The translations under genes were made by a program, and so were the position numbers. A stretch of 64,000 nucleotides of DNA from Comamonadaceae bacterium (GTDB taxonomy: Bacteria; Pseudomonadota; Gammaproteobacteria; Burkholderiales; Burkholderiaceae_C), in NCBI GenBank assembly GCA_947447975.1, contig CANFLU010000007.1:29241-93240 (forward strand). Reading direction: 5' to 3'. This document shows, in pieces, positions 1 through 11,599 of this stretch (position 1 is the first letter of the stretch; the number at the start of each line of letters is the position of its first letter). The notes beneath the pieces were generated by a model. The model had not been told where the DNA came from. It did no database searches and saw only the letters and a list, made by a program, of their open reading frames with translations.

Positions 1-414
1 CTCGCTGCCTTCGACGACCAGACCATCGACGCCGGCCTCTACGCATTTCAGCGCCATGTCCACCGTGGGTACCGCGTGATAGACCACGATACCGGCGGCC
101 TTGAGCGGCGCAATGAACTTGGCCGGGCTACCGGCCGAGGTGGTGACAAAACGGATGCCAACTTCGCATACAAAGCGCAACATGGCTTCGTCTTTCAAAA
201 AGCGAATGGGCAGGTTCACGCCAAATGGCAGGCCGCTTTCGACCATGGTGCGGATTTCGCGCTGGCAATTCTCGGTTTCGCCCGACGAGGTTTCGATGAT
301 GCCTAGGCCCCCGGCGCGGGACACGGCGCTGGCCAAGGGGCTACGCGCAATCCAGCCCATAGGGGCCTGAACAATGGGGTAACGGGCGCCGGTGTGGGCC
401 AGGACACGGTTCAT
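1..414 (-). CDS. Nitronate monooxygenase / 2-nitropropane dioxygenase family protein (partial, C-terminus outside window)
   Basis: Reverse-strand frame reads MNRVLAHTGARYPIVQAPMGWIARSPLASAVSRAGGLGIIETSSG...FVTTSAGSPAKFIAPLKAAGIVVYHAVPTVDMALKCVEAGVDGLVVEGSE, open to the window edge; NMO-type N-terminus and GVDG-VVEG motif. Confidence 0.85.
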   Translation of the reverse strand, partial: MNRVLAHTGARYPIVQAPMGWIARSPLASAVSRAGGLGIIETSSGETENCQREIRTMVESGLPFGVNLPIRFLKDEAMLRFVCEVGIRFVTTSAGSPAKFIAPLKAAGIVVYHAVPTVDMALKCVEAGVDGLVVEGSE

Positions 415-551
415 GAAAATGCCTTCATTGAGTAGGAAAAAATAGTCAGCTGCGACGCGGATAAATCGATAAATGCAGAACAAAGTCTTGCCTGGCCGCC
501 ATGCATGGGCCTATCTGCCAGGCGGGATTGCGGCCCCGCGCGCTGGTCGCA

Positions 552-761
552 TCAGGCCCGGATGTCCACATGCCGGCCTTTGGCCTGCGAAGTCGGTGCG
601 GGGCGGTCTTGCACGCGGACTGCTTCTTGGCGGAGCTCGACACGCTGCGGTGCAGCGCGCGACGGCTCTATCCGGCGCGGTTCCACCGGTCGCGGGTGGT
701 CCAGGCGCTGCGGTATGGGCCTGGCCATCGGTGCAGCACTACGAATATCCGAAACAGCCAT
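552..761 (-). CDS. Small Arg/Pro-rich hypothetical protein (about 69 aa)
   Basis: Internal ATG of ORF 552..842 (MAVSDIRSAAPMARPIPQRL...GRHVDIRA) preceded by a strong SD-like GGGAGG (GGGAGGCTTGCATG); fills an otherwise empty 500-bp gap. Confidence 0.35.
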   Translation of the reverse strand: MAVSDIRSAAPMARPIPQRLDHPRPVEPRRIEPSRAAPQRVELRQEAVRVQDRPAPTSQAKGRHVDIRA

Positions 762-918
762 GCAAGCCTCCCAAGGTGATGGTGCCAGTGTAAACAGGTC
801 CCCGCTAGCGCCACGGTAAATAGGTGACAGCTTGCGTTGCACGCCCTAGGTTGCTTGGCCAGCGCTGCGCCGCACGGCAATAGCGACGTAGTTTCCAAGC
901 CAGCGACAATAGAGGTCT

Positions 919-1203
919 ATGACAGACCATTACAGCGCCCTGGGCCTGCGCGGCAGCGCCAGCATCGCCGACATTAAGAAGGCGTTTCGCCAGCTTGCCG
1001 CCACCTACCACCCCGACCGCAATAGCGACCCGGACGCCCCTGCGCGCTTTCGGGCGGTGCAACAGGCTTATGAAGTGCTTAGCGACGAGACCAAGCGCCA
1101 GGCCTACGACGACAACCGCCGCCGCAACCTGCTCGATGACCCGCTGCACACCGCGCGCGAGATTTGGAACCCTTATTTGGACAAGCTGCTCCAAAGCCAC
1201 TGA
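919..1203 (+). CDS. J-domain (DnaJ-like) protein, J-domain only
   Basis: 94 aa with HPD motif: [31 protein letters not shown]...[21 protein letters not shown]. Confidence 0.93.
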   Translation: MTDHYSALGLRGSASIADIKKAFRQLAATYHPDRNSDPDAPARFRAVQQAYEVLSDETKRQAYDDNRRRNLLDDPLHTAREIWNPYLDKLLQSH

Positions 1204-1213
1204 TAGACCATTT

Positions 1214-1744
1214 ATGAAAATTTCGCCCTATTTCGCGCTTTTGCGCTCCAGCTACGAAGCGGAAATCAATGACATGGCCTTTGACTCCGAAGGCAAAAAC
1301 GTGCTGCGCCAGCGTCTGTCCCAACGCCGCAAAGAGTTGCCGTTTTTGCGTCAAATGATGGCCAGCGCCCCGGAAATGGTGGCCATCGTCTTCCACCAGG
1401 GCATGCGCTTTAGCAAACCGGCGCTGATGGACGCGCTGGTCGCCAAAGACCCAAGCCAATTGCCCGACTGGGCCTCACTCTCAGCCCATGTGAGTCTGGA
1501 GCCTTGGGCCTTAGGCCTGGCCGAAGAGCTTTGCAAAGACGCCTCAGGCGACACGCTGATGGTGCTGGCAGCGGGCATGGAGTATTTGTTCCACCACACG
1601 CCGGCAGCCGTAGCTGCGAGTGACGATGAGGACGACGACAAGGAAGGCGAGGACCAAGACTCTGAGGAAGAAAAAGAAGCCCGCGCTGCCGAAGAAGCGG
1701 GCAATGATTGGATGGCCGAACAAGGCTTTGACCGCAAGGAATAA
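1214..1744 (+). CDS. Uncharacterised protein with highly acidic C-terminal tail
   Basis: ATG 11 nt after the J-protein stop; MKISPYFALLRSSYEAEINDMAFDSEGKNVLRQRL... ending in DDEDDDKEGEDQDSEEEKEARAAEEAGND. Confidence 0.75.
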   Translation: MKISPYFALLRSSYEAEINDMAFDSEGKNVLRQRLSQRRKELPFLRQMMASAPEMVAIVFHQGMRFSKPALMDALVAKDPSQLPDWASLSAHVSLEPWALGLAEELCKDASGDTLMVLAAGMEYLFHHTPAAVAASDDEDDDKEGEDQDSEEEKEARAAEEAGNDWMAEQGFDRKE

Positions 1745-1775
1745 AGCTGCGCAACGAATTGATAGAGGAATAGCC

Positions 1776-2525
1776 ATGAGCCAACATCTTGCATTGATTT
1801 CTAAAACCCAAAGCCTGATTGCCGCGGGCGATATCTCGGGCGCCGAATCGGCGCTGGTGGAGCTGGCCGACGCCGAAGGCGACAGCGCCTTGATGGTGGT
1901 GCTGGAGCAACTGCCGCCCAAAGATATCTTGGCCGTCATCCGCGAGTACGACAACTCCAAAGAATCAGTGGTCAATTTGCTGGTGTCCCCCCAGCAGTTC
2001 GCAAGGGCCGTAGTCATCGAAAAACAGTACAAAGACCTATCGCGCACCCATTTGCGTGGCATGGTGAACTCCGTGATCTTTCGCCCCGGTGGTGACCCGG
2101 TGGAATTCCTCAGCGCTATTGGTGATTTAGAGGGCGGCAGCGAAGCCCTGGCCGATTACTTTGCCGAACGCTGGAGCCGCGTGGAGGCCTTTGCGCGCAC
2201 CGGTTTGTTTGACACGGCCGAGGACGACGGCGACATGATTTCCGAGGCCGACCTGTACGCCAACGCCTATGCCAAACCGCGCATCGACGAAGACGAAGTG
2301 GCGGACCAGGACTGGATGCAAATGGCCTACACCCTGCGCTACCAATGCGTGGACTTGTTCATCGAAACCTTGCTGGTGTTGCGCGCAAAAGCCCGCGCAT
2401 TCGATGCCGGGCGCGGCGAAGAGTTTGAGTTGGACGAGGACGATGGCAAAGTGGAAACCGGCGACACCGACAGAGGCAAGGCGACTCCTGCTGCTTTGGA
2501 CGCCGATGAAGAGTCGGCCATTTAG
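1776..2525 (+). CDS. Uncharacterised helical protein
   Basis: MSQHLALISKTQSLIAAGDISGAESALVELADAEGDSALMVVLEQLPPKDILAVIREYD...; close spacing to neighbouring ORFs; SD-like GAGGAA upstream of ATG. Confidence 0.8.
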   Translation: MSQHLALISKTQSLIAAGDISGAESALVELADAEGDSALMVVLEQLPPKDILAVIREYDNSKESVVNLLVSPQQFARAVVIEKQYKDLSRTHLRGMVNSVIFRPGGDPVEFLSAIGDLEGGSEALADYFAERWSRVEAFARTGLFDTAEDDGDMISEADLYANAYAKPRIDEDEVADQDWMQMAYTLRYQCVDLFIETLLVLRAKARAFDAGRGEEFELDEDDGKVETGDTDRGKATPAALDADEESAI

Positions 2526-2565
2526 TCCGTGGTAAAAAATTCTTTCCTCACCAAGCATTTGCGCC

Positions 2566-3819
2566 ATGGCTAAAACATCCCAAGCGTCCGCGCCCAGCAC
2601 GGATGGCCATGCCTCAAGCGGCATAGCACTGTTTGACGAGCGCCCGTTTTTTGAAAAAGCACTGGCCTATGGGGTAGCCCATGGCCTGATCGGCGCCGAG
2701 CGCCTGGACGCCCTGCGCACCGAAGCGCCCAAAGGCATGGTGCAAATCGCGCGCTATTTCGGTACCGAGTATTTGCGACCGGACCTGGAAAAAGCGCGCG
2801 AGCGCATCGTTAATTTAGTGAGCCTGTATTTGCAAGAAAGCTGCGAAGGCGATCTGCACCGCGCGGCGCAAGCGCTGCGTGATCACTCGCTGCTATCACG
2901 CTCTAAAGGCGGCTCCGACATGCTCAAAGCCATGATTGCCATGCCGCAGAACACCCACTTCGGCATGCAGGACGGACGTGGCTTTAGCGACGAACACATT
3001 CCCGTGCTAGAGCGCTGGAGCCTGCGCAACCACGCCGACTACCGCGCAGAGCGTGCCAAGCGGGACCAGGTCGCCCGCGTGATGGATGCGGCTGTTTGGT
3101 GCGCACAGCAATGGGAGCTGGACGCCGACACCCTGCACGAAGAAGCGCCGGACGCCGAGGCCGTATTGCGCACCGCCCTGCTTTGGTCGCTGGCCAAGCG
3201 CAGCGTGGTGCCGGACTGGCCGGCCTTTGAACAAACTATTGCCGTGCTGCGCAAAAAATTCGCCGCCGCGGCGCAAGCACCGACCCTGCCCTTGCCCAAG
3301 GGTATGCCTGCGGCTTTTGCGCCTGCGCTGCGTGCCGTCGCCGACAGCTTGCAAGCAGACTGGGCGCGCATCATGGACGCCAACACGCCAGCGCGCAAGC
3401 TGTTCGGCCAAACACCTGCCTTTACCGGCCGCTATTTCTGGCTGGAAGACGGCCTGGCCGAAGTGGAAGACTTTGAGCGCCAAGTCTCTGCCGCTTGGAG
3501 TAAGGCTACCGGAGGGCATGAGGACGAAGGCTCGCTGCTCACGCTTTTGCTGTGTGTGGCCGCGGGCAGCGCACCCAAAACCTTGCTCAACGAAAAAAGT
3601 GCGGCGACCTTAATCCGAAAAATCCGAAAATCTGGCATGGACGCGGAGCGCGCGAGCGGCTTCATCCGCGAACATGCACCCTCCGCCTACCAAAGCGACT
3701 ACCTGCGGATGTGGAGCGAATTCACCGAGGACGCGCTATCGGTGTTGCGCAGCGACGCCGACTACGCCTTGCACGACGCGCTGGCCTTGCTGCGGCGGGA
3801 ATGCAACCTGCAAGCTTGA
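2566..3819 (+). CDS. Uncharacterised helical protein (417 aa)
   Basis: Long ORF collinear with the preceding three; no family recognised. Confidence 0.8.
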   Translation: MAKTSQASAPSTDGHASSGIALFDERPFFEKALAYGVAHGLIGAERLDALRTEAPKGMVQIARYFGTEYLRPDLEKARERIVNLVSLYLQESCEGDLHRAAQALRDHSLLSRSKGGSDMLKAMIAMPQNTHFGMQDGRGFSDEHIPVLERWSLRNHADYRAERAKRDQVARVMDAAVWCAQQWELDADTLHEEAPDAEAVLRTALLWSLAKRSVVPDWPAFEQTIAVLRKKFAAAAQAPTLPLPKGMPAAFAPALRAVADSLQADWARIMDANTPARKLFGQTPAFTGRYFWLEDGLAEVEDFERQVSAAWSKATGGHEDEGSLLTLLLCVAAGSAPKTLLNEKSAATLIRKIRKSGMDAERASGFIREHAPSAYQSDYLRMWSEFTEDALSVLRSDADYALHDALALLRRECNLQA

Positions 3820-4082
3820 CTACGCAACCGATGCCCGGCATAAACCAACTCACGTCCGGGTGCCCTCATCCTACATAGACAGGCAGCGGTTCAATCGCCC
3901 ATCAAAAACCTTGCAGTGCAAATACGGCGCTACGTTACTCTATAAAAACGTTGTCCCCTGAGAAAGCGCTTCACACCAATAGTCGGTCGTGCCGATCGCC
4001 ATGAACCGCCACATCATCCTCCGTGCGGTCAGGAAGTACTGTGGTTGTTTGAATTTCTATCCATGATTGCGCCCCTCAGTTC

Positions 4083-4322
4083 TCAGCGAACGCAGTCATA
4101 GAAATACTTACGCGGAAAGCCTTCTTTGTCGTACAAAAACTGTGCTTTGCGCCCATACTTCGCGCACTCTGCATCAGCAATCGGCGTGGTTTGCGCCCAT
4201 GCTTCCCCTGCGCCAGCGACGATGACGGAGCGCTCGTTTGAAGTCACCAACCTCGCCGCAGTGCAGCCAGCAAGCAACGAGAAAATTATCAAAACTGGTG
4301 TGGTTTTAAAAAAATTTAACAT
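4083..4322 (-). CDS. Small putative lipoprotein
   Basis: MLNFFKTTPVLIIFSLLAGCTAARL...: hydrophobic signal and LAGC lipobox, then ADAECAKYGRKAQF...YFYDCV; AT-rich local context. Confidence 0.65.
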   Translation of the reverse strand: MLNFFKTTPVLIIFSLLAGCTAARLVTSNERSVIVAGAGEAWAQTTPIADAECAKYGRKAQFLYDKEGFPRKYFYDCVR

Positions 4323-4455
4323 ATTTAATCCCTGAATTTAGTTTAAAAGGATAAATATTTTACATAAAGTATGGCTGAGCCCACGGTAGGCCAGTGGAAA
4401 TGATAAGTCGCCTACCTGCCGCCAGGAGTGTGTTCACCCGCCATCTATCCAACCG

Positions 4456-5037
4456 TCATCTCAAATGCTTGAACATTTTGGCCGCAAAGCGCTCGGGAAT
4501 ACTGACGCGGCGCGGGCCAGGGACCAGGGTGAAGGCTTCGCCCGCTTGCAAGGTGCCAGCTTGGTCCACGGCCAAGTAAAAGCCACAGAAACCGGTTTGC
4601 GCCATGCGCTTGGACGCGGTGTTAAAGCCCATAGACGCATTGAACTTAAAGCAGGGCTCGCGGGGTTGGGTAACACGCAAACGGCAATGGGCAAAGTGCA
4701 ACTCATCCCCCACCCAGACATCGCTTTCCAGCAAACCTTGCAGCGTCAAGTTCTCCCCCAGCGCGCCAAAAGCCAGGCCGTCGTCTATGCCGCCCAGCCC
4801 CGCCGCTAGCCGCTCTGCGCGCCAAAAATCGTAATGCGCAAGAGGATAGGCGTACAGCGCTTTTTCCAAGCCACCGTGCACCGACAAATCGGCCTGTTCA
4901 TCCGCCTCCAAACCCAGCGGCCCCACGGCCAGCGCACCCGATTGCGCGGTCTTGTGCATGGCAGAGGGCACCAGACGACCGTTGATCAACACTTTGCGGA
5001 CTTTGGCCGCTTGCAGGCCGATCAGTTGGTAGGACAT
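4456..5037 (-). CDS. MOSC domain-containing protein (YiiM-like)
   Basis: GLEADEQADLSVHGGLEKALYAYPLAHYDFW...FGALGENLTLQGLLESDVWVGDELHFAHCRLRVTQPREPCFK; internal ATG preferred as start. Confidence 0.9.
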   Translation of the reverse strand: MSYQLIGLQAAKVRKVLINGRLVPSAMHKTAQSGALAVGPLGLEADEQADLSVHGGLEKALYAYPLAHYDFWRAERLAAGLGGIDDGLAFGALGENLTLQGLLESDVWVGDELHFAHCRLRVTQPREPCFKFNASMGFNTASKRMAQTGFCGFYLAVDQAGTLQAGEAFTLVPGPRRVSIPERFAAKMFKHLR

Positions 5038-5047
5038 GGAATGAAGT

Positions 5048-6130
5048 CTATAACTGGCGCTGCACCATGCGTCCGCCACGTGACGAATATTTGGCGCGGG
5101 CATCGCTTTGCTCTATGGCTACCACCGCGTGGCGACCGCCATAGACCTCGGTCTTGAGCCATTCGCATTCGCCCTCCAGCGCAGCTTCGTCGGCCAAGCG
5201 GGTGGTCCAGACCTTTTGCTCGGCATTCCAACGGTAGCCGCGCGCTTTGAGCAAGTCTTTGGAATCGAAGGGCGCATGGGTAGCGTACAAACGCAATGCG
5301 GGCTTCAGCGCTGCCGCCAGCAGGGTCGACAGGCCATTGCGCTCGTGCGCTTTTGGCAGCGGCGCGCACAGCACGGCCAACAGCGCATGGCAGTCCATCT
5401 CAGCGCGGTGGGCGTCGTAAAACCAACCCAACTCTAGTGCCAACGCTTCGAGCTTCCTGGAGTTGCGGCCCTGGGCTTTCCAGTCGATATCGGCAAACGA
5501 GCAAGCCCAGGCCAGATCGCGAAACTGCGGGATACGCGCCTCACAAAACGGCCTGTCAAACGCGGCGTTATGGGCAATCACCACATCCACGCCTTCCAGC
5601 ATGCTCGCGATGCGTGCCTCGTCCAAGCGCTTGCCCTGCACGTCGGCATCGGTAATGCCGGTCAAGGCGACCACTTCTTTGGGAATGGCACGGCCCGGAT
5701 CTTCCAGTTCGTCAAACACTTGTACCGCTCCCAGCGGCACGCCGGTGGCGCTGTCTACCTCCAGGCGCAGCATGGCCAGCTCAATGATTTTTTCTTTGGA
5801 CTGGTCTAGGCCGGTGGTTTCGGTATCCAAAATCAACACGCAGGTGCGGCCCGCGCTCGGCGCGCCGCCCCAATCCAGCCGTACGGGCAAGCGGCGCAGG
5901 ACCCGGTAGTCGGGATGGGCATCCAATACGCTCGCGCAAGCTTGCGGGTCGGTCCATGGGTTTGCGGATAGATGCGTGGCTGCGTTTGCCAAAGTTACTA
6001 CCTGGGATGGGTTGACAGAAGGTTTTGCGGGCGCTTTGGCCCCGGCAGGTTTGCGCTTGCGCGGCGGGGGTGGGACTAGCACTTTGGGTAATTCCGGAAA
6101 CAAATCCGCACTCAAAAAATCAGAACTCAA
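5048..6130 (-). CDS. 3'-5' exonuclease, DNA polymerase III epsilon-like (DEDDh)
   Basis: CVLILDTETTGLDQSKEKIIELAMLRLEV...LTGITDADVQG...VVIAHNAAFDRPFCE...HRAEMDCHALLAVL. Confidence 0.92.
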   Translation of the reverse strand: MSSDFLSADLFPELPKVLVPPPPRKRKPAGAKAPAKPSVNPSQVVTLANAATHLSANPWTDPQACASVLDAHPDYRVLRRLPVRLDWGGAPSAGRTCVLILDTETTGLDQSKEKIIELAMLRLEVDSATGVPLGAVQVFDELEDPGRAIPKEVVALTGITDADVQGKRLDEARIASMLEGVDVVIAHNAAFDRPFCEARIPQFRDLAWACSFADIDWKAQGRNSRKLEALALELGWFYDAHRAEMDCHALLAVLCAPLPKAHERNGLSTLLAAALKPALRLYATHAPFDSKDLLKARGYRWNAEQKVWTTRLADEAALEGECEWLKTEVYGGRHAVVAIEQSDARAKYSSRGGRMVQRQL

Positions 6131-6255
6131 GCCGGCACCCCCTAGTTAAACGCCCCGTCGCTCCATTGCATATCCCCAGCGCGACGCCTTAGCACAATGG
6201 GCTGATTATTGCCCCTATCATGCGGGCCTGCCTTTTTCACCTCCCTCACCCGCTT

Positions 6256-6732
6256 ATGCAACTCACCCTGCTGGTTGGCAGCGTTCACGGAAACGCCCGC
6301 CAGATTGCCCAAACCCTGGCCTTTGCCGCGCCTGAGCATGGCGCCAGCGCCCACGTGCTGGACATGCAAGACCTGTCTATTGCCGTTTTCGACACCCCCG
6401 GCCTGTTGGTGCTGTGCTGCTCGACCACCGGCAGCGGCGACGTACCGGGCAATGCCCAAGGCCTGTACCAGAGCCTGGACGCCGATGCGCGTTTTCTGGG
6501 CCATGTACGTTTTGGCCTGGTGGCGCTGGGCGACAGCAGCTATGGCGATACTTTTTACGGTGGCGCAAAAGCGTTTCAAAACCGCTTGCAAGACTTGGGC
6601 GCGCAATTGGTCGGCGAGGTCTGCGTGCTCGATGCGCTGGCCGCCGATGACCCCGATACAGTGGCCCTGGCTTGGTTTGCCACGTGGGCGCAACAAGCGC
6701 GCGGGGCTACCAAGATAGCCAACGGGGTCTGA
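6256..6732 (+). CDS. Flavodoxin domain protein (MioC-like)
   Basis: LLVGSVHGNARQIAQ...LLVLCCSTTGSGDVPGNAQGLYQSL...GLVALGDSSYGDTFYGGAKAF. Confidence 0.88.
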   Translation: MQLTLLVGSVHGNARQIAQTLAFAAPEHGASAHVLDMQDLSIAVFDTPGLLVLCCSTTGSGDVPGNAQGLYQSLDADARFLGHVRFGLVALGDSSYGDTFYGGAKAFQNRLQDLGAQLVGEVCVLDALAADDPDTVALAWFATWAQQARGATKIANGV

Positions 6733-6803
6733 GCCCCTCGCTTGGTATTGCAGCCAACGCCTGCGCTCGAAACTTTTCCCATCCTTCGCATACAGTGGCC
6801 ACT

Positions 6804-7718
6804 ATGAAGACCCCAAGCACCGCCCCCAAAATCCTGCGTCCGCTCAAAGGTGTGCGCATTCTCAGCCTGGCGCTCAACCTGCCCGGGCCCGCCGCCATGA
6901 TGCGTTTGCAAGCCATGGGCGCGACCTGCAGCAAGCTGGAACCCCCGGCACCCGCAAGCATGCCAGCCGGTACGCCGGGCGACCCTATGGGCATGTACAA
7001 CCTGCCCGCTTACACCACCTTGCACCAAGGCATCCGCGTGATGCAGGCCGACCTCAAAACCGCCAAAGGCCAGACCCAACTGCACAAAGTGCTGGCGCGT
7101 ACCGATGTGCTGCTCACCTCTTTTCGTCCTTCGGCCTTGGACAAACTGGGCCTGGGCTGGGTGGGCCTGAAAAAGCGTTACCCCACACTGAGCATGGTCG
7201 CCATCGTCGGCGCACCGGGCGCACGCGCCGAGGAGCCTGGGCATGACTTGACCTATATGGCCGAAGCCGGTTTGCTCATTGGCATGGACACCCCGCCCTC
7301 GCTGTACGCGGACATGGGCGGATCGCTCATGGCCAGCGAAGCGGTCTTGCAAGTGCACATGCAGCGCCTGTCCAGCGGTAAAGGCGCGCATATCGAAGTC
7401 GCTCTGTCCGAAGCCGCGCATTACCTGGCGCTGCCGCGCCAATGGGGCTTGACCACCGCCAAGGGCAGCGTGGGCGGCAGCCATGCCGGCTACCGCATTT
7501 ACCCTTGCAAAGACGGGCGCGTCGCCTTCGCGGCCTTAGAGCCGCATTTCGCCCAGCGCTTGATGCAGGCAGCAGGCCAATCGCAAAGCGATGTCCGCAG
7601 CATGTCCCGTCCTGAAAGCCACAGCGCCATTGCCAGCTTTGTTAAAGGCCAAACCTGCAAGCAGCTCGATGCGCTTTCGGTGCAGAAAGACATTCCGCTG
7701 TTCACCCTCAAGGGCTGA
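6804..7718 (+). CDS. CaiB/BaiF (family III) CoA-transferase-like protein
   Basis: LRPLKGVRILSLALNLPGPAAMMRLQAMGATCSKLEPP...GHDLTYMAEAGLLIGM...GKGAHIEVALSEAAHYLALP. Confidence 0.9.
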   Translation: MKTPSTAPKILRPLKGVRILSLALNLPGPAAMMRLQAMGATCSKLEPPAPASMPAGTPGDPMGMYNLPAYTTLHQGIRVMQADLKTAKGQTQLHKVLARTDVLLTSFRPSALDKLGLGWVGLKKRYPTLSMVAIVGAPGARAEEPGHDLTYMAEAGLLIGMDTPPSLYADMGGSLMASEAVLQVHMQRLSSGKGAHIEVALSEAAHYLALPRQWGLTTAKGSVGGSHAGYRIYPCKDGRVAFAALEPHFAQRLMQAAGQSQSDVRSMSRPESHSAIASFVKGQTCKQLDALSVQKDIPLFTLKG

Positions 7719-8424
7719 TGGGGCACCTGCGTATGCGCACACGGTCATTGACATAACAGAGCAAGGGCAGGTCTGCGCGCTGGCCAGTGAGCTCGCGCCG
7801 CAGCTCGGCCAACATGAATTCAGTGACGTCGATGATGGGCAATTGCTCCGGGTTGCGTATATCGACCCAGCGCAAGTCCAGTAATTCGCCATCGGCATGC
7901 GGGTCTTGTTGCATGCGTTCTTGCGGTACGGCAAAAAAACGCGCATGAAAACGCCTGGGGCTTTGCGCCGGGGTGATAGCGCGGCCTAGGTAGCAAAAGC
8001 CCGTCTTGTTCAGGCTTGGTACTGCGGCATCGGCCCAGCGCCAGCCGCTTTCCTCATGCGACTCGCGCAAGGCAGCGCCCAGCAAAGCGGCGGCGTGCAG
8101 CGGGTGGCGCGCGGCCATGGCTTGCACCCAGTGCGCCGCCAGCGCCGAGCCCGACCCGGTAGCACGCTGCGGCGCAGACTTCGCCGTCGCCTCCAATATC
8201 TTGTGCGTATCGGCCTTGTCCAAAGCGCCGCCGGGAAATACATACACGTCGGGCAAAAACCGCGCACCCGGCCTGCGCTTGCCCATTAGCACCTCAAGCT
8301 GCTTACCCTGACGCCGGTAAATCAGCAAACTGGCCGCATCGCGCGGACGCACGGCGCTGGGCGCTTGGGGCGCAGTGTTGGGGGGAAGATCCTCCACAGT
8401 AGCTTTCATGAACGGAGTTTGCAC
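7708..8424 (-). CDS. NUDIX hydrolase
   Basis: ASLLIYRRQGKQLEVLMGKRRPGARFLPDVYVFPGGALDKAD...AALLGAALRESHEESGW. Confidence 0.88.
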   Translation of the reverse strand: MQTPFMKATVEDLPPNTAPQAPSAVRPRDAASLLIYRRQGKQLEVLMGKRRPGARFLPDVYVFPGGALDKADTHKILEATAKSAPQRATGSGSALAAHWVQAMAARHPLHAAALLGAALRESHEESGWRWADAAVPSLNKTGFCYLGRAITPAQSPRRFHARFFAVPQERMQQDPHADGELLDLRWVDIRNPEQLPIIDVTEFMLAELRRELTGQRADLPLLCYVNDRVRIRRCPISP

Positions 8425-8554
8425 AGAGATACAGCGCCTTGCGCAAAGACTTACAGCTGCTTGCGCGCGCTGAGGGCTTAGGGCACATGGTAGAGAATAC
8501 CGCTCTTGTTGGCCGCTTTGCGCACCTGCGGTGCAGGGCGGCCTGATTCAATAG

Positions 8555-10654
<2,100 letters not shown>

Positions 10655-10681
10655 ACATTTCAGCGTTTGGAGTTAAGGGAT

Positions 10682-11443
10682 ATGCGGACCCCCCACGACC
10701 AGCCCGCCGAGGTTTTAGTTCTGCAGCACCTGCCCGATGACGGCCCGGGCTATCTGGGCCAGTGGCTAGATACCCAGGGCATCCGCTGGCACGTGTTCTG
10801 TGCCGACGACGGCGAGGTTTATCCCGCCTCTGTCCACGGCTACCGCGGCATGGCGGTGCTGGGTGGTGAGTGGAGCGCCAATGACGAGCGCCCTTCCCTT
10901 CGCCATGCTGAAGCACTGATGCGCGAGGCAGACGCATTGGGCGTACCGATCATCGGCCACTGCCTGGGTGGGCAATTGATGGCCCGCGCCTTTGGCGGCA
11001 AGGTGGAACGCGCCATGCAGCCTGAAATCGGCTGGATGCCTTTGAATACGGCCAGCAGCGCCGCCGCACGCTACTGGTTTGGCGAAAGCGTGCTATCTGC
11101 CGGGATTGACACAGTGGCTAACGATCACAGGGTGTACCAATGGCACCGCGACAGCTTTGTAACCTTGCCGCCCGGCGCAGAGCTGATTGCCTCCTCGCCT
11201 GCATGCATGCATCAGGCCTTTGTCATAGGCCCGCATCTGGGGATGCAGTTTCATATCGAAATCACCGCTGAAAAAATCGGACTTTGGATGGCTGAGCCGG
11301 GTGCATCCTTTCAGCGCTTGGTGGAGCGTTGGCCTGAAAGCGTGCAAAGTTTGGAGGCTATGGCGTCGTCTAGTGCGCGCTATTTAGGTAGTAGCCATGC
11401 ACTGGCGGACCGGATTTACGGCGCTTGGCTTTCTGACAAATAG
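10682..11443 (+). CDS. Class I glutamine amidotransferase (GATase1)-like protein
   Basis: VPIIGHCLGGQLMARAFGGKVERA, GAELIASSPACMHQAFVIGPHLGMQFHIEIT; nucleophile Cys in GHCLGG. Confidence 0.9.
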   Translation: MRTPHDQPAEVLVLQHLPDDGPGYLGQWLDTQGIRWHVFCADDGEVYPASVHGYRGMAVLGGEWSANDERPSLRHAEALMREADALGVPIIGHCLGGQLMARAFGGKVERAMQPEIGWMPLNTASSAAARYWFGESVLSAGIDTVANDHRVYQWHRDSFVTLPPGAELIASSPACMHQAFVIGPHLGMQFHIEITAEKIGLWMAEPGASFQRLVERWPESVQSLEAMASSSARYLGSSHALADRIYGAWLSDK

Positions 11444-11599
11444 CCCAAAAGGCCCGTCTTCACCATATCGCTCCTAGACATGGAAGTTGTTGGCCTTCCA
11501 TCCAGTCCTGAGGGGTATACGCGTGAGTTTACTTGGCCTCAATGTGAGATGGACCTTTTGGTAATATATTTCCCCGGAAACATAATAACGTTCTACAGA

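Noticed and set aside
3820-4080. Possible IS or transposase remnant after the J-protein cassette
   Set aside because: No inverted repeats or transposase motif could be identified by eye.
11444-11599. attL-like copy of the tRNA-Ser 3' end at the left edge of the low-GC region
   Set aside because: Scanned for tggcggagaaggcgggattcgaacc or similar; none seen, only a short atggaag/cttccat hairpin.
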